DNA of 64,000 bases from BOG-908 sp963848205 (GCA_963848205.1 CAWKCV010000005.1:124001-188000); one strand, 5' to 3'. Shown: positions 45,239-54,806, counted from the stretch's first letter. Made by a program: numbers and translations. Notes: generated by a model not told the origin, from the sequence alone.

Positions 45239-48200
45239 ATGAACCCCTCAGAAATTTTCATCAAACGTCCCGTCGCCACCACGCTCCTCATGCTGGCGCT
45301 GCTCCTCATCGGCGTCATCTCGTACCAATACCTTCCCCTCTCGGCGCTCCCGGAAGTCGATTACCCCACGATACAGGTGCAGACCTTCTATCCAGGTGCG
45401 AGCCCCGAGGTGATGACGAGCTCGGTCACCGCGCCGCTGGAACGCCAGTTTGGCGAAATGCCAGGCCTGAACCAGATGAGCTCGCAAAGCTCGGCCGGTG
45501 CCTCGATCATCACGTTGCAGTTCGGCCTCGATCTGTCGCTCGATGTCGGCGAGCAGGAAGTCCAGGCCGCGATCAATGCAGCCGGCAATCTGCTGCCGTC
45601 CGACCTGCCGGCACCGCCAATCTACGCGAAGGTCAATCCGGCCGATGCACCGATCATCACGCTGGCACTGACCAGCAAGACGATGGCGCTGACGCAGATC
45701 GAGGATCTGGCCGAGACGCGGCTCGCGCAGAAGATCAGCCAGATCGATGGTGTGGGATTGGTGTCGATCTCCGGCGGGCATCGCCCCGCGGTGCGTATCC
45801 AGGCAAACACGCGCGCGCTCGCCGGCATCGGGCTGAACATCGACGATCTGCGCACGACGATTGCCAACCTGAACGTGAACACACCCAAGGGTAATTTCGA
45901 CGGCCCGACGCAGGCGACGACAATCAACGCGAACGACCAGTTGCCGGACGCGCATGCGTTCGACAACGCGATCGTCGCCTATCGCAACGGCGCGCCGGTG
46001 CACCTCACAGATGTGGCGCGCATCGTGCAGGGTGCGGAGAACGACCGTTTGCAGGCCTGGGCCAACCGCACGCCCGCGGTAATCCTGAACGTGCAGCGCC
46101 AGCCTGGGGCAAACGTGATCCAGGTGGTGAACCGCATCGGCGCGCTGTTGCCGAAATTGCAAGCGAGCCTGCCCGCCGCACTCGTCGTCACCAAGCTGAC
46201 CGACCGAACGAACACCATCCGCGCGTCGGTAGCCGACGTGGAGTTCGAGCTGGCGCTGGCAATCGGCCTTGTCGTGCTCGTGATCTTTCTGTTTCTGCGC
46301 CGGCTTTCAGCGACGTTGATCCCCAGCCTGTCCGTGCCGCTCTCGCTCGTCGGCACGCTGGCGGCAATGTATCTGTGGGGCTTCTCGCTCGACAATCTTT
46401 CGCTGATGGCGCTCACGATCGCGACCGGCTTCGTCGTCGATGATGCGATCGTGATGATCGAGAATATCGATCGCTATGTGGAGATGGGCGAGACGCCGAT
46501 GGAAGCCGCGCTGAAAGGTAGCGCGCAGATCGGCTTCACCATCATCTCGCTTACCGTGTCGCTGCTCGCGGTGCTGATCCCGCTGCTGTTCATGGGCGAT
46601 GTGGTGGGGCGGCTGTTCCACGAATTCGCCATCACGCTTGCCGTGACGATCGTCATCTCCGCCATCGTGTCGCTCACGTTGGTGCCGATGCTGTGTGCGC
46701 GCCTGTTGCGCCACGAGGATCCAGACAAAGCCGGCCGTGTCGCACGCTGGTCCGAACGGCAGACCGAACGCGTGATCGCCGGCTATGGGCGTGGGCTGGA
46801 TTGGGTGCTCGACCGCCAGCTCATGACATTGCTTGTCGCGACCGTGACCGTGCTGATCACAGGTTTTCTCTACGTGGCCATCCCGAAGGGCTTTTTCCCG
46901 GTGCAGGATACGGGGCTGATCCAGGCAATCAGCCAGGGCGCGCCCACGGCAAGCTACGACGCGATGTCGCGCGGCCAGCAGGCGTTGGCGGACGCCATAC
47001 TGCGCGACCCGGATGTGACCAGCCTCTCATCGTTCATCGGCATCGACGGATCGAACACCACGCTGAACGCCGGCCGTTTCTTGATCAACCTGAAAGCGCG
47101 CAACGACCGCAGCACCAGTGTCAGCGCCGTCATCCGCCGGTTGCAGCACGAGGTGGCAGACATTCCCAGCATCGCGCTGTTCATGCAGCCGGTGCAGGAC
47201 CTCAGTATCGACACCACGGTCAGCGCCACGCAATACCAGTTCGTGCTGGAGAACGCCGATTTGTCTGCGTTTACCGCATGGATTCCGAAACTGATGGATC
47301 GTCTGCGCGCGATCGGGTCCATCGCCGACGTCGCCGATGACATGCAGACCAACGGCCTTGCCTCGCAGATCACCATCGATCGCGCGACCGCATCGCGTTT
47401 CGGCATCACGCCCGCCAGCGTGGACAACGCGCTGTATGACTCGTTTGGTCAGCGCATCATCTCCACCATCTTCACGCAATCCAACCAGTATCGCGTCATC
47501 CTCGAAGCCGATCCGGCGACGCAGAAATCGCCGTCGAGCCTGAATACGTTGTACTTGCCATCATCCACCGCCTCGTCCGGCCAGGTGCCGCTCGGCGCGT
47601 TCGTGCGCGTCACCCAGCATGCCGCACCGCTGATGGTGAGCCATCTCGGCCAGTTTCCGAGCACCACGGTAAGCTTCAATCTCGCACCAGGCGCATCGCT
47701 CGGCACCGCGGTCGACGCGATCAAGCAGGCCGAGCACGATCTACGTTTGCCGGACAGCTTCCTGACATCGTTCCAAGGTGCGGCAGCCGCGTTCCAGAAC
47801 GCGCTCGGCAATGAGCTCTACCTCGTGCTCGCGGCGATTGCCGCGATGTACATCGTGCTCGGCGTACTCTACGAAAGCTTCGTCCACCCGATCACAATCC
47901 TTTCCACGCTGCCGTCCGCCGGCATCGGCGCGCTGCTCGCACTCATGCTTGTCGGCAGCGATCTCGATATCATTGGCATCATCGGCATCGTGCTGCTGAT
48001 CGGCATCGTCAAGAAGAATGCGATCATGATGATCGACTTCGCGCTCGTCGCCGAACGCGAGGAAGGCCTGCCGCCGCGCGAGGCGATCCACAAAGCCAGC
48101 ATGCTGCGCCTGCGCCCGATCCTGATGACGACATTCGCGGCACTATTTTCCGCTTTGCCGCTGATGCTCGGCTCCGGCACCGGTTCCGAGCTGCGCCGGC

Positions 48201-48325
48201 CCTTGGGATTGGCCATCTTCGGCGGGCTCGTGGTGAGCCAGGTGCTGACTTTGTTCACTACGCCTGTGGTTTATCTGCTGTTCGACAGGGTGGCTTTGTA
48301 TTTCCAGCCTCGGGCGGAAGCTTGA
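45239..48325 (+). CDS. mdtB: RND multidrug efflux pump subunit MdtB-like
   Basis: Proton-driven inner-membrane exporter (1028 residues) with the 12-helix RND layout and two large periplasmic loops. The N-terminal IFIKRPVATTLLMLALLLIG and EVDYPTIQVQTFYPGASPEV, the proton-relay helix with LALTIATGFVVDDAIVMIEN, and the helix GIIGIVLLIGIVKKNAIMMI are all present. In MdtBC-type pumps the two subunits form a heterotrimer. No conventional ribosome site precedes the ATG except the purine-rich arm of the hairpin repeat. Confidence 0.94.
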   Translation: MNPSEIFIKRPVATTLLMLALLLIGVISYQYLPLSALPEVDYPTIQVQTFYPGASPEVMTSSVTAPLERQFGEMPGLNQMSSQSSAGASIITLQFGLDLSLDVGEQEVQAAINAAGNLLPSDLPAPPIYAKVNPADAPIITLALTSKTMALTQIEDLAETRLAQKISQIDGVGLVSISGGHRPAVRIQANTRALAGIGLNIDDLRTTIANLNVNTPKGNFDGPTQATTINANDQLPDAHAFDNAIVAYRNGAPVHLTDVARIVQGAENDRLQAWANRTPAVILNVQRQPGANVIQVVNRIGALLPKLQASLPAALVVTKLTDRTNTIRASVADVEFELALAIGLVVLVIFLFLRRLSATLIPSLSVPLSLVGTLAAMYLWGFSLDNLSLMALTIATGFVVDDAIVMIENIDRYVEMGETPMEAALKGSAQIGFTIISLTVSLLAVLIPLLFMGDVVGRLFHEFAITLAVTIVISAIVSLTLVPMLCARLLRHEDPDKAGRVARWSERQTERVIAGYGRGLDWVLDRQLMTLLVATVTVLITGFLYVAIPKGFFPVQDTGLIQAISQGAPTASYDAMSRGQQALADAILRDPDVTSLSSFIGIDGSNTTLNAGRFLINLKARNDRSTSVSAVIRRLQHEVADIPSIALFMQPVQDLSIDTTVSATQYQFVLENADLSAFTAWIPKLMDRLRAIGSIADVADDMQTNGLASQITIDRATASRFGITPASVDNALYDSFGQRIISTIFTQSNQYRVILEADPATQKSPSSLNTLYLPSSTASSGQVPLGAFVRVTQHAAPLMVSHLGQFPSTTVSFNLAPGASLGTAVDAIKQAEHDLRLPDSFLTSFQGAAAAFQNALGNELYLVLAAIAAMYIVLGVLYESFVHPITILSTLPSAGIGALLALMLVGSDLDIIGIIGIVLLIGIVKKNAIMMIDFALVAEREEGLPPREAIHKASMLRLRPILMTTFAALFSALPLMLGSGTGSELRRPLGLAIFGGLVVSQVLTLFTTPVVYLLFDRVALYFQPRAEA

Positions 48326-48328
48326 AGG

Positions 48329-48443
48329 CAACCAGGCAGTCCTTTTCTGAAAAAGAGGACCAGAAAACCTCTGCTCCGTGGCGGCACGTGCCGGAGCAAA
48401 AGTTTTTTGCTTCTTGTTTTCAAAAAAGAAGGCCTTTCTTCCT
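48329..48443. repeat. Hairpin repeat, head-to-head pair (mdtB-mdtC)
   Basis: Left unit 48333-48372 (GCAGTCCTTTTCTG / AAAAAGAGGACC) and right unit 48396-48443 (stem GCTTCTTGTTTTC / AAAAAAGAAGGCC). The short spacer carries GCTCCG / CGGAGC. The right unit ends one base before the mdtC GTG start. Confidence 0.85.
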
Positions 48444-51400
48444 GTGAGCCTAAGCTCCCCCTTCATCCGCCGCCCGATCGCCACCACCCTTCTCACCGTC
48501 GGCATCGCGCTCGCCGGCCTGTTTGCCTACGCCCAGCTTCCCGTCTCCCCACTCCCGCAAGTCGATTTTCCGACCATCTCCGTCCAGGCCAGCCTGCCAG
48601 GCGCCAGCCCCGACACGGTCGCCACATCGGTCGCAAGCCCCCTCGAACGTCATCTCGGCCAGATTGCGGACGTCACCGAGATGACGTCGCAAAGCTCGGT
48701 GGGCGCCACGCGCATCACCCTGCAATTCGGCCTGAACCGCAACATCGATGGTGCCGCGCGCGACGTCGAAGCGGCGATCAATGCCGCGCGCGCCGATCTG
48801 CCGACCGCGCTGCGCGCCAATCCCACTTATCGGAAGGTCAATCCGGCGGATGCGCCGGTGATGATCATCGCGCTCACGTCGAAGACGCTTACGCAAGGCC
48901 AGCTCTACGATTCCGCCGCGACCGTAATGGAACAGAAGCTTTCGCAAATGCCCGGCGTGGGCGAAGTGGATGTGAACGGCTCGGCGCTGCCTGCCGTCCG
49001 CGTGGAGCTCGATCCGGGCGCGCTGTTTCACTATGGCGTGGGATTGGAAGATGTGCGCGCCGCACTCGCCTCGGCCAACGCGAACGCGCCGAAAGGTGCC
49101 ATCGAAGAAGGCGACCGGCACTTCCAGATCTACACAAACGACCAGGCGAGCCACGCGGCCGATTACCGGCCGCTGATCATCGCCTACCGCAACAATGCCG
49201 CGATCCATCTGTCGGACGTGGCGCAGGTCGATGACAGCGTCGAGGATCTTCGCAATGCCGGCCTGTTCAACGGCCAGCCGACCGTCATTCTCATCGTGTT
49301 CCGCCAGCCGGGCGCCAACATCATCCAGACGGTCAACGGCATACGCGGCGTGCTGCCGCAACTCGAAGCGAGCCTGCCCGGCGGCACCAACGTCACGGTT
49401 GCCATCGACCGGACACCCACCGTGCGCGCATCGCTCAACGACACGCAGCGCACGCTGATCATCGCCATCGTGCTCGTCATCGGCGTGGTATTCGTCTTTC
49501 TGGGTAGTGCGCGCGCGACACTTATTCCTGCGGTCGCGGTGCCCGTCAGCATCATCGGCACGTTTGCCGCGATGTGGCTGCTGGGCTTCAGCCTCGACAA
49601 TCTGTCGCTGATGGCACTGACGATCTCTACCGGCTTCGTCGTGGACGACGCGATCGTCGTGCTGGAAAATATCGCGCGCCACATGGAAGACGGCATGCCG
49701 CGTATGCAAGCGGCGCTGTTGGGCGCACGCGAAGTGGGCTTCACCGTGCTCTCCATCAGCACGTCGCTGGTTGCCGTGTTCCTGCCCATCCTGCTGATGG
49801 GCGGCATCGTCGGCCGGCTGTTCCGGGAATTCGCGCTCACTTTGTCGCTCGCGATCATCGTCAGCCTGGTCATCTCGCTCACCACCACGCCGATGATGTG
49901 CGCGCTGTTCCTGCGCACCGCACCGCCGGTCCGCGAACGCGGCTGGTTCTTCCGCAAATGGGAGGCCGCGTTCGCGCGCATGCAGGGCTTCTATGAACGC
50001 ACGCTCGCCTGGGCGTTGGATCGCTCGTTGCTGGTGCTCGTCGTGCTGTTCGCCACCATCGCGCTCAACGTGTATTTGTTCGTGATCGTGCCGAAAGGCT
50101 TCTTCCCGCAGCAGGACACCGGTGCGCTGATGGGCATGATACAGGCCGACCAATCCACCAGCTTCCAGGCGATGCGCACGAAGCTCACCGTGATGCAGAA
50201 CATCGTGCGCCGCGATCCTGCGGTGGCCACTGTCGTGGGTTTCACCGGCGGGCGGCAGACCAACACGGCCAACATGTTCGTCGCACTTAAACCGTTGGCG
50301 CAGCGTGACGCGAGTGCGGACCAGGTGATCGCGCGCTTGCGGCCGAAACTCGGCCATGTCGCAGGCGCGCGCCTGTTTTTGCAAGCGGTGCAGGATATCC
50401 GGGTCGGCGGGCGGCAATCCAGCGCGCAATATCAATACACGCTGCAGGCAGACGACGCGGCGACGCTCTATCAATGGGCACCGAAACTCACCGACGCGCT
50501 GATGAAGGATCCCAACCTTGCCGATGTGAACTCGGACCAGCAGCAAAAGGGGCTCGAGACCGAACTGGTGATCGACCGTCCGACCGCGGCACGCCTGCAA
50601 CTCACTCCGGCGGTCATCGACAACACGCTCTACGACGCATTCGGCCAACGCCAGGTCAGCACGATCTACAATCCGCTCAACCAGTATCACGTGGTGATGG
50701 AACTGGCACCGCGTTATTGGGAAAGCCCGCAAACGCTGCGTGACATCTGGGTCAGCACGTCCGGCTCGCCCGCCTCCGGCACCAGCACCAGCGGCTTTCC
50801 GGCCGGCACGGTCCGTTCGGCCGCCGTCGCGCAATCGGCTTCGAGCGTCGCCTCCGATTCGGCGCGGAACGCCGCCTCCAACGCGCTCGCCGCGTCCGGC
50901 CGAAGCAGTGCGTCGAGTGGTGCCGCTGTGAGCACGGCCGTCGAGAAGATGGTGCCGCTCGCCGCCTTCACGCATTTCGCGCCCGGCCACACGCCGCTCG
51001 GCGTCAATCACCAGGGCCCGTTCGTTGCTGCCACGATCTCGTTCAATCTGCCGCCCGGCAAGTCGCTGGGTGATGCGACTGCGGCAATCCAGCGCACGCA
51101 ACAGGCGATCGGGTTGCCGCAGAATATCGTCGGCTCGTTCGGCGGCACGGCGGCCACCTTCCAGCAATCGACCGACAGCGAACCGATGCTGATCCTGGCT
51201 GCCTTGCTGGCGGTCTATATTGTCCTCGGCATTCTCTACGAGAGTGCCGTGCACCCCATCACCATCCTCTCCACGCTGCCATCGGCCGGCGTGGGCGCCG
51301 TGCTCGCATTGCTGCTGACGGGCACCGAATTCAGCATCATCGCGCTGATCGGCGTCATATTGCTGATAGGTATTGTCAAGAAGAATGCCATCCTGATGAT

Positions 51401-51731
51401 CGACTTCGCACTCAGCGCCGAACGCGAGGAGCATCTCTCCACCCACGACGCAATCTACCGCGCCTGCCAGCTTCGTTTCCGCCCGATCCTGATGACCACA
51501 TTCGCCGCCATGCTGGGCGCCGTACCGCTGATGTTCGACACGGGGGAGGGGGCCGAACTGCGCCGCCCGCTCGGCATCGCCATCGTCGGTGGCCTTTTCG
51601 TCAGCCAGATACTCACGCTTTACACAACGCCCGTCGTCTATCTCTATCTCGATCGCTTCAGCCTGTGGTCCAGCCGCCGCTTCCGCCGCGCCTTCCCCGG
51701 CACAAACGTGACCGGAGCCCCCGCCGAATGA
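48444..51731 (+). CDS. mdtC: RND multidrug efflux pump subunit MdtC-like
   Basis: Second RND subunit (1095 residues from GTG 48444, MSLSSPFIRRPIATTLLTVG). Upstream in-frame codons derive from the hairpin repeat and are excluded. The core motifs mirror MdtB (LTISTGFVVDDAIVVLENIA and GVILLIGIVKKNAILMIDFA). An unusual low-complexity Ser/Ala/Gly insert lies near residues 770-833 (GSPASGTSTSGFPAG, SASSVASDSARNAASNALAA) within the second periplasmic domain, absent from MdtB. The stop overlaps the start of the outer membrane factor gene (ATGA). Confidence 0.93.
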   Translation: MSLSSPFIRRPIATTLLTVGIALAGLFAYAQLPVSPLPQVDFPTISVQASLPGASPDTVATSVASPLERHLGQIADVTEMTSQSSVGATRITLQFGLNRNIDGAARDVEAAINAARADLPTALRANPTYRKVNPADAPVMIIALTSKTLTQGQLYDSAATVMEQKLSQMPGVGEVDVNGSALPAVRVELDPGALFHYGVGLEDVRAALASANANAPKGAIEEGDRHFQIYTNDQASHAADYRPLIIAYRNNAAIHLSDVAQVDDSVEDLRNAGLFNGQPTVILIVFRQPGANIIQTVNGIRGVLPQLEASLPGGTNVTVAIDRTPTVRASLNDTQRTLIIAIVLVIGVVFVFLGSARATLIPAVAVPVSIIGTFAAMWLLGFSLDNLSLMALTISTGFVVDDAIVVLENIARHMEDGMPRMQAALLGAREVGFTVLSISTSLVAVFLPILLMGGIVGRLFREFALTLSLAIIVSLVISLTTTPMMCALFLRTAPPVRERGWFFRKWEAAFARMQGFYERTLAWALDRSLLVLVVLFATIALNVYLFVIVPKGFFPQQDTGALMGMIQADQSTSFQAMRTKLTVMQNIVRRDPAVATVVGFTGGRQTNTANMFVALKPLAQRDASADQVIARLRPKLGHVAGARLFLQAVQDIRVGGRQSSAQYQYTLQADDAATLYQWAPKLTDALMKDPNLADVNSDQQQKGLETELVIDRPTAARLQLTPAVIDNTLYDAFGQRQVSTIYNPLNQYHVVMELAPRYWESPQTLRDIWVSTSGSPASGTSTSGFPAGTVRSAAVAQSASSVASDSARNAASNALAASGRSSASSGAAVSTAVEKMVPLAAFTHFAPGHTPLGVNHQGPFVAATISFNLPPGKSLGDATAAIQRTQQAIGLPQNIVGSFGGTAATFQQSTDSEPMLILAALLAVYIVLGILYESAVHPITILSTLPSAGVGAVLALLLTGTEFSIIALIGVILLIGIVKKNAILMIDFALSAEREEHLSTHDAIYRACQLRFRPILMTTFAAMLGAVPLMFDTGEGAELRRPLGIAIVGGLFVSQILTLYTTPVVYLYLDRFSLWSSRRFRRAFPGTNVTGAPAE

Positions 51732-53347
51732 CCCAGCACGCGCCAGCAAAGCAAAAGTCTCTTGCTTCTTTTCTACGGAAAGGAAGTGCTTGCTTTCTTC
51801 TGGGTGCATCCCTCACCGGCTGCATGGTTGGCCCCGACTACAAACGCCCATCCACCCCGCTCACCTCCACTTTCAAAGAACTCCCCGGCTGGAAACTCGC
51901 CGATCCGGCCGACACCGACAATCGCGGCCGCTGGTGGGAAATGTTCCACGACCCGCTGCTCGACCGCCTCGAGACGCAGGTGGATGCCGGCAACCAGACC
52001 TTGCGCGAGCAGGCCGCCGCTTACGACAACGCACAGGCGCTGGTGGACGAAGCGCGCGCCAACCTGTTCCCGACCCTGTCCGGCAATGTCGGCGTCACTC
52101 GCAACAGCCAGGGCCGCGGCAGCCTTTCCTCCGGCGGGGTGGGCGTAAGCTCCGGTGCCACCGGCACCACGACGGGCACGACGACCGGCACGACGGGCAC
52201 CGGCACCATGACCACCGGCACGACGACCGCGCCGACGACAGTGATTGGCGGCAGCCGCAGCGGGGCCACCACGCGCACCGTCTATACGCTGGAGGGCACG
52301 GCGGACTGGAACATCGACCTGTGGGGCAAGATCAGGCGCCAGGTGCAAAGCAACGTCGCCGCCGCCCAGGCGAGTGCCGCCACGCTGGCCAACGCGCGCC
52401 TCTCCGCGCAAGGCTCGGTGGCGACCGACTATCTCGAACTGCGTGTGTCGGACGCCCTGCAGCGTGTGCTCGACGAGACGGTGCGGCTGGACAGGAACGC
52501 GCTGCAGATCGTGCAGAACCAGTATAACGCCGGCTTCGTCGCGCGATCCGACCTGATCACATCGCAGACGCAGTTGGAGGCCGCGCAATCGGCGGCCATC
52601 AACGTGGGCGTTGCACGCGCGCAGTATGAACACGCGATCGCGGTGCTGATCGGCGTGCCGCCGGCTGCCCTCACGATTGCTGCCATCCCGACCGTGCCGG
52701 CCGTGCCGGATACGCCGGGCGTGGTGCCCTCGGCACTGCTTGAACGGCGGCCCGACATCGCCTCGGCCGAGCGCACCATGATGTCGGACAACGCGCTGAT
52801 CGGCGTGGCGGTGGGCGCGTTCTACCCGGACATCACCCTCTCGGCCCTCTACGGCTATGCCGGCAATCCGTTGGGCTCGCTGATCTCGAGCGCCGACCGC
52901 GTCTGGTCGTTGGGTGCCTCCGCCACCGACGCGATCTTCCAAGGCGGCGCGCGAACCGCCGCCGTGCGCGCCGCCCGCGCGACCTACGACCAGAGTGTCG
53001 CCACCTACCGGCAAACGGTGCTGACCGCCTTCCAACAGGTGGAGGACGCGCTCTCCGGCCTGCGTATCCTGCGCCAGCAGGAGGCGGTGCAACGGCAAAC
53101 CGTCGCCGACGCCGCGCGCGCGGCACAGATCGCCATCAACGAATATCGTGCCGGCACGCAGGCCTACACCACCGTCATCACCGCGCAGAATACACTGCTC
53201 ACGGCGCAGCAGAACGAGATTTCTATTCAGCAGACCAGGCTCACCGATGCGGTGGCGCTGATCCAGGCTTTGGGCGGCGGGTGGAGGGCGGATGATCTGC
53301 CGGGGCGGGATTGGCTGCAGCGGCGCAATCCGCTCTTGCCGGGGTGA
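51728..53347 (+). CDS. RND efflux outer membrane lipoprotein (OprM/NodT family)
   Basis: TolC-like outer membrane channel (539 residues) completing the Mdt-type tripartite pump. The ATG at 51728 overlaps the mdtC stop. A lipoprotein signal ends in LTGC, with Cys32 as the lipidation site, followed by MVGPDYKRPSTPL. Two OEP domains follow: FPTLSGNVGVTRNS, the strand-helix block TADWNIDLWGKIRRQVQSNV, and in the second half ERRPDIASAERTMMSDNALI and ITLSALYGYAGNP. A Gly/Thr-rich stretch near residues 135-185 (TGTTTGTTGTGTMTTGTTTA) expands the first external loop. Much of the signal peptide (K8-L25) is encoded by a hairpin repeat. Confidence 0.92.
   Translation: MTQHAPAKQKSLASFLRKGSACFLLGASLTGCMVGPDYKRPSTPLTSTFKELPGWKLADPADTDNRGRWWEMFHDPLLDRLETQVDAGNQTLREQAAAYDNAQALVDEARANLFPTLSGNVGVTRNSQGRGSLSSGGVGVSSGATGTTTGTTTGTTGTGTMTTGTTTAPTTVIGGSRSGATTRTVYTLEGTADWNIDLWGKIRRQVQSNVAAAQASAATLANARLSAQGSVATDYLELRVSDALQRVLDETVRLDRNALQIVQNQYNAGFVARSDLITSQTQLEAAQSAAINVGVARAQYEHAIAVLIGVPPAALTIAAIPTVPAVPDTPGVVPSALLERRPDIASAERTMMSDNALIGVAVGAFYPDITLSALYGYAGNPLGSLISSADRVWSLGASATDAIFQGGARTAAVRAARATYDQSVATYRQTVLTAFQQVEDALSGLRILRQQEAVQRQTVADAARAAQIAINEYRAGTQAYTTVITAQNTLLTAQQNEISIQQTRLTDAVALIQALGGGWRADDLPGRDWLQRRNPLLPG
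51750..51800. repeat. Hairpin repeat copy inside a coding sequence
   Basis: AGCAAAAGTCTCTTGCTTC followed by TTTTCTACGGAAAGGAAG and GCTTGCTTTCTTC is a diverged GCTTC/GAAG-type unit. It is translated as KQKSLASFLRKGSACFLL, the positively charged and hydrophobic parts of the lipoprotein signal peptide of the efflux outer membrane factor. It is the only copy lying well within a gene. Confidence 0.8.
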
Positions 53348-53356
53348 GTCAGGGCA

Positions 53357-53400
53357 GGAAAGCAGTCTTTCTTGAAGAAAGGACCAAAAAACTTTTGATC
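53357..53400. repeat. Hairpin repeat, single copy (convergent gene ends)
   Basis: GGAAAGCAGTCTTTCTTG / AAGAAAGGACC with AAAAAACTTTTGATC, then CTGCTGTCGCG, the spacer motif of paired copies. It lies between the convergent outer membrane factor and the hypothetical gene, a possible terminator position. Confidence 0.8.
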
Positions 53401-53423
53401 TGCTGTCGCGTGCTCGCAGCGGG

Positions 53424-53945
53424 TTAGTGCGGCGGCCTGTTGCCGCCTTGGGATGGGTGGCCGGCGGTTTGGGCTGGTGCAGGCAGGTTTTGCGGCATCG
53501 TCGCCGCCGATTGCGGCAGCGGTCCCGTGCTTTGCGGCAGCTGCCCGCCGATACGCGGCGGCCGCATTTCCATGCGGGACATGTCGCGCAGGTTGGTGCA
53601 GCCTTGCAGATTGGTCGCGGTGAAATACACGAACAGGAAGAAGGCCGCGAACGCCACCCACCATCCCCGTGTCCTGACCTTGTCGTGCGTCGCCAGCCAC
53701 AGCTCGACGACCTTCAGCGGCGGATGGGGCGCTTTGCCGACGATGCCGGTGACCGTGCTTGTCGGGAAGCGGCTGTTGCGCTCCTGGAGGTAGGCGCGGA
53801 TTTCGCCGGCGCCACGAAGCTCGAACGCCTCATACCAGCGCCGCAGGTCTTCGGCATCGAACCTCAAATACTCATGCTCGCCGAGCTGGCTTCGCCAGAA
53901 CTGCGCGATCTTGATTTCGGTGATGAACTCCAGACCACGCGTCAC
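53424..53945 (-). CDS. Hypothetical membrane-anchored protein
   Basis: A 173-residue protein. The N-terminal half is soluble and rich in charged residues (FDAEDLRRWYEAFELRGAGE, AYLQERNSRFP). One membrane segment follows (GWWVAFAAFFLFVYFTATNL), and the C-terminal tail is proline/glutamine-rich (PLPQSAATMPQNLPAPAQTA). This suggests a single-pass protein with a cytoplasmic head and a disordered periplasmic tail. I do not recognise the family. A convergent position with the efflux operon gives no functional clue. Confidence 0.5.
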   Translation of the reverse strand: MTRGLEFITEIKIAQFWRSQLGEHEYLRFDAEDLRRWYEAFELRGAGEIRAYLQERNSRFPTSTVTGIVGKAPHPPLKVVELWLATHDKVRTRGWWVAFAAFFLFVYFTATNLQGCTNLRDMSRMEMRPPRIGGQLPQSTGPLPQSAATMPQNLPAPAQTAGHPSQGGNRPPH

Positions 53946-54065
53946 GGCAGGCTGCTCCAGGAATGCGGGCGTTGGCCCGTCTGCCCGATGTCTAGCAAAT
54001 CGAGCATTGAAATAGGATGACCGGATGCAAGCCGGTCTTCAAAAAACCTGCGCGCCCTCTCCGGG

Positions 54066-54725
54066 CTACGTGGTCTGGGGAGCATAGCCGCGCAGGAAAA
54101 GCCGCACCGCACCGTCGATCACGTGGTCTAGTTGCGCCTGGCTCGGCAGGTCGGTCAGCCGCAATTGCCGGCGCAGATAGAGCCGCGTCTGGATGAGCGC
54201 GAAAAACTGCTCGGCGGCGAATGTCGTGTCGGCGATCGCCAGCCTCCCATCCTTGGTCGCCTGCGCCAGGTAGGATGAGAGGTGGGCGACCGCACGCGCG
54301 GGCCCGGAGTTGAAGAACGTCTCAGCGAGCGCCGGAAACTTGGCGGCTTCGGCCACCACCATCCGGTGCATGAGCAGCGCCTGCTCGGAGAGCAGCATCG
54401 TGCACATCCTCGTGCCGACCAGCTTCATCACGGCGTCCGGCGGGCTGGCATGGTCGAGATCGTCGAACACCTGCGAGATCACCAGGCTGCACGTCCCCTC
54501 GATGTAGGCGGCGAACAGCTCGGCCTTGCTGCTGTAATAGTTGTAGAGCGTGCCCTTCGAGACGGCGGCCTCGGCCGCGATCCGCGACATGCTGGCCCCC
54601 TCATACCCGTCGGCTGCGAACACGCGCGCGGCGCCGGCAAGGATCTGCTGGCGTTTGCTGGCACTGCCCTCGTCGTGCGCGCCAGCCACGATCGGTGGCA
54701 GCTCGGTTTGCAGGGGGGCGGACAT
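54066..54725 (-). CDS. TetR/AcrR family transcriptional regulator
   Basis: One-component repressor (219 residues). The helix-turn-helix lies at about 22-70: KRQQILAGAARVFAADGYEG, ASMSRIAAEAAVSKGTLYNY and YYSSKAELFAAYIEG. The C-terminal ligand domain ends with LRLTDLPSQAQLDHVIDGAV. The ATG at 54725 is used; codons further upstream cross the operator and are unlikely to be translated. It is divergent from an outer membrane factor gene with a 33-bp palindrome between them, so it probably controls that gene and itself, in the manner of AcrR or NalC. Confidence 0.9.
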   Translation of the reverse strand: MSAPLQTELPPIVAGAHDEGSASKRQQILAGAARVFAADGYEGASMSRIAAEAAVSKGTLYNYYSSKAELFAAYIEGTCSLVISQVFDDLDHASPPDAVMKLVGTRMCTMLLSEQALLMHRMVVAEAAKFPALAETFFNSGPARAVAHLSSYLAQATKDGRLAIADTTFAAEQFFALIQTRLYLRRQLRLTDLPSQAQLDHVIDGAVRLFLRGYAPQTT

Positions 54726-54773
54726 GGATGAGTGATGCAACGGATTGACGCTGCGAGCAAAGCCACTAAACGT

Positions 54774-54806
54774 AAACCGCTGACCGAACTGGTCGGTCAG
54801 CGGTTT
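54774..54806. promoter_or_regulatory. Probable TetR operator, 33-bp palindrome
   Basis: Perfect 14-bp arms AAACCGCTGACCGA and TCGGTCAGCGGTTT around the 5-bp centre ACTGG. The TGACCG-N-CGGTCA core is typical of TetR-family operators. It lies 48 bp upstream of the tetR ATG and about 100 bp upstream of the divergent outer membrane factor gene. Confidence 0.75.

Noticed and set aside
48450..51809. A 1119-codon minus-strand frame opposite mdtC
   Set aside because: Antisense shadow of a gene with an unambiguous RND product; the composition is His/Arg/Asp-rich without motifs.
54003..54050. GACCGG...CCGGTC hairpin upstream of the hypothetical gene at 53424-53945
   Set aside because: Six-base stem with the A-run on the wrong side for a terminator on either gene; likely chance in GC-rich DNA.
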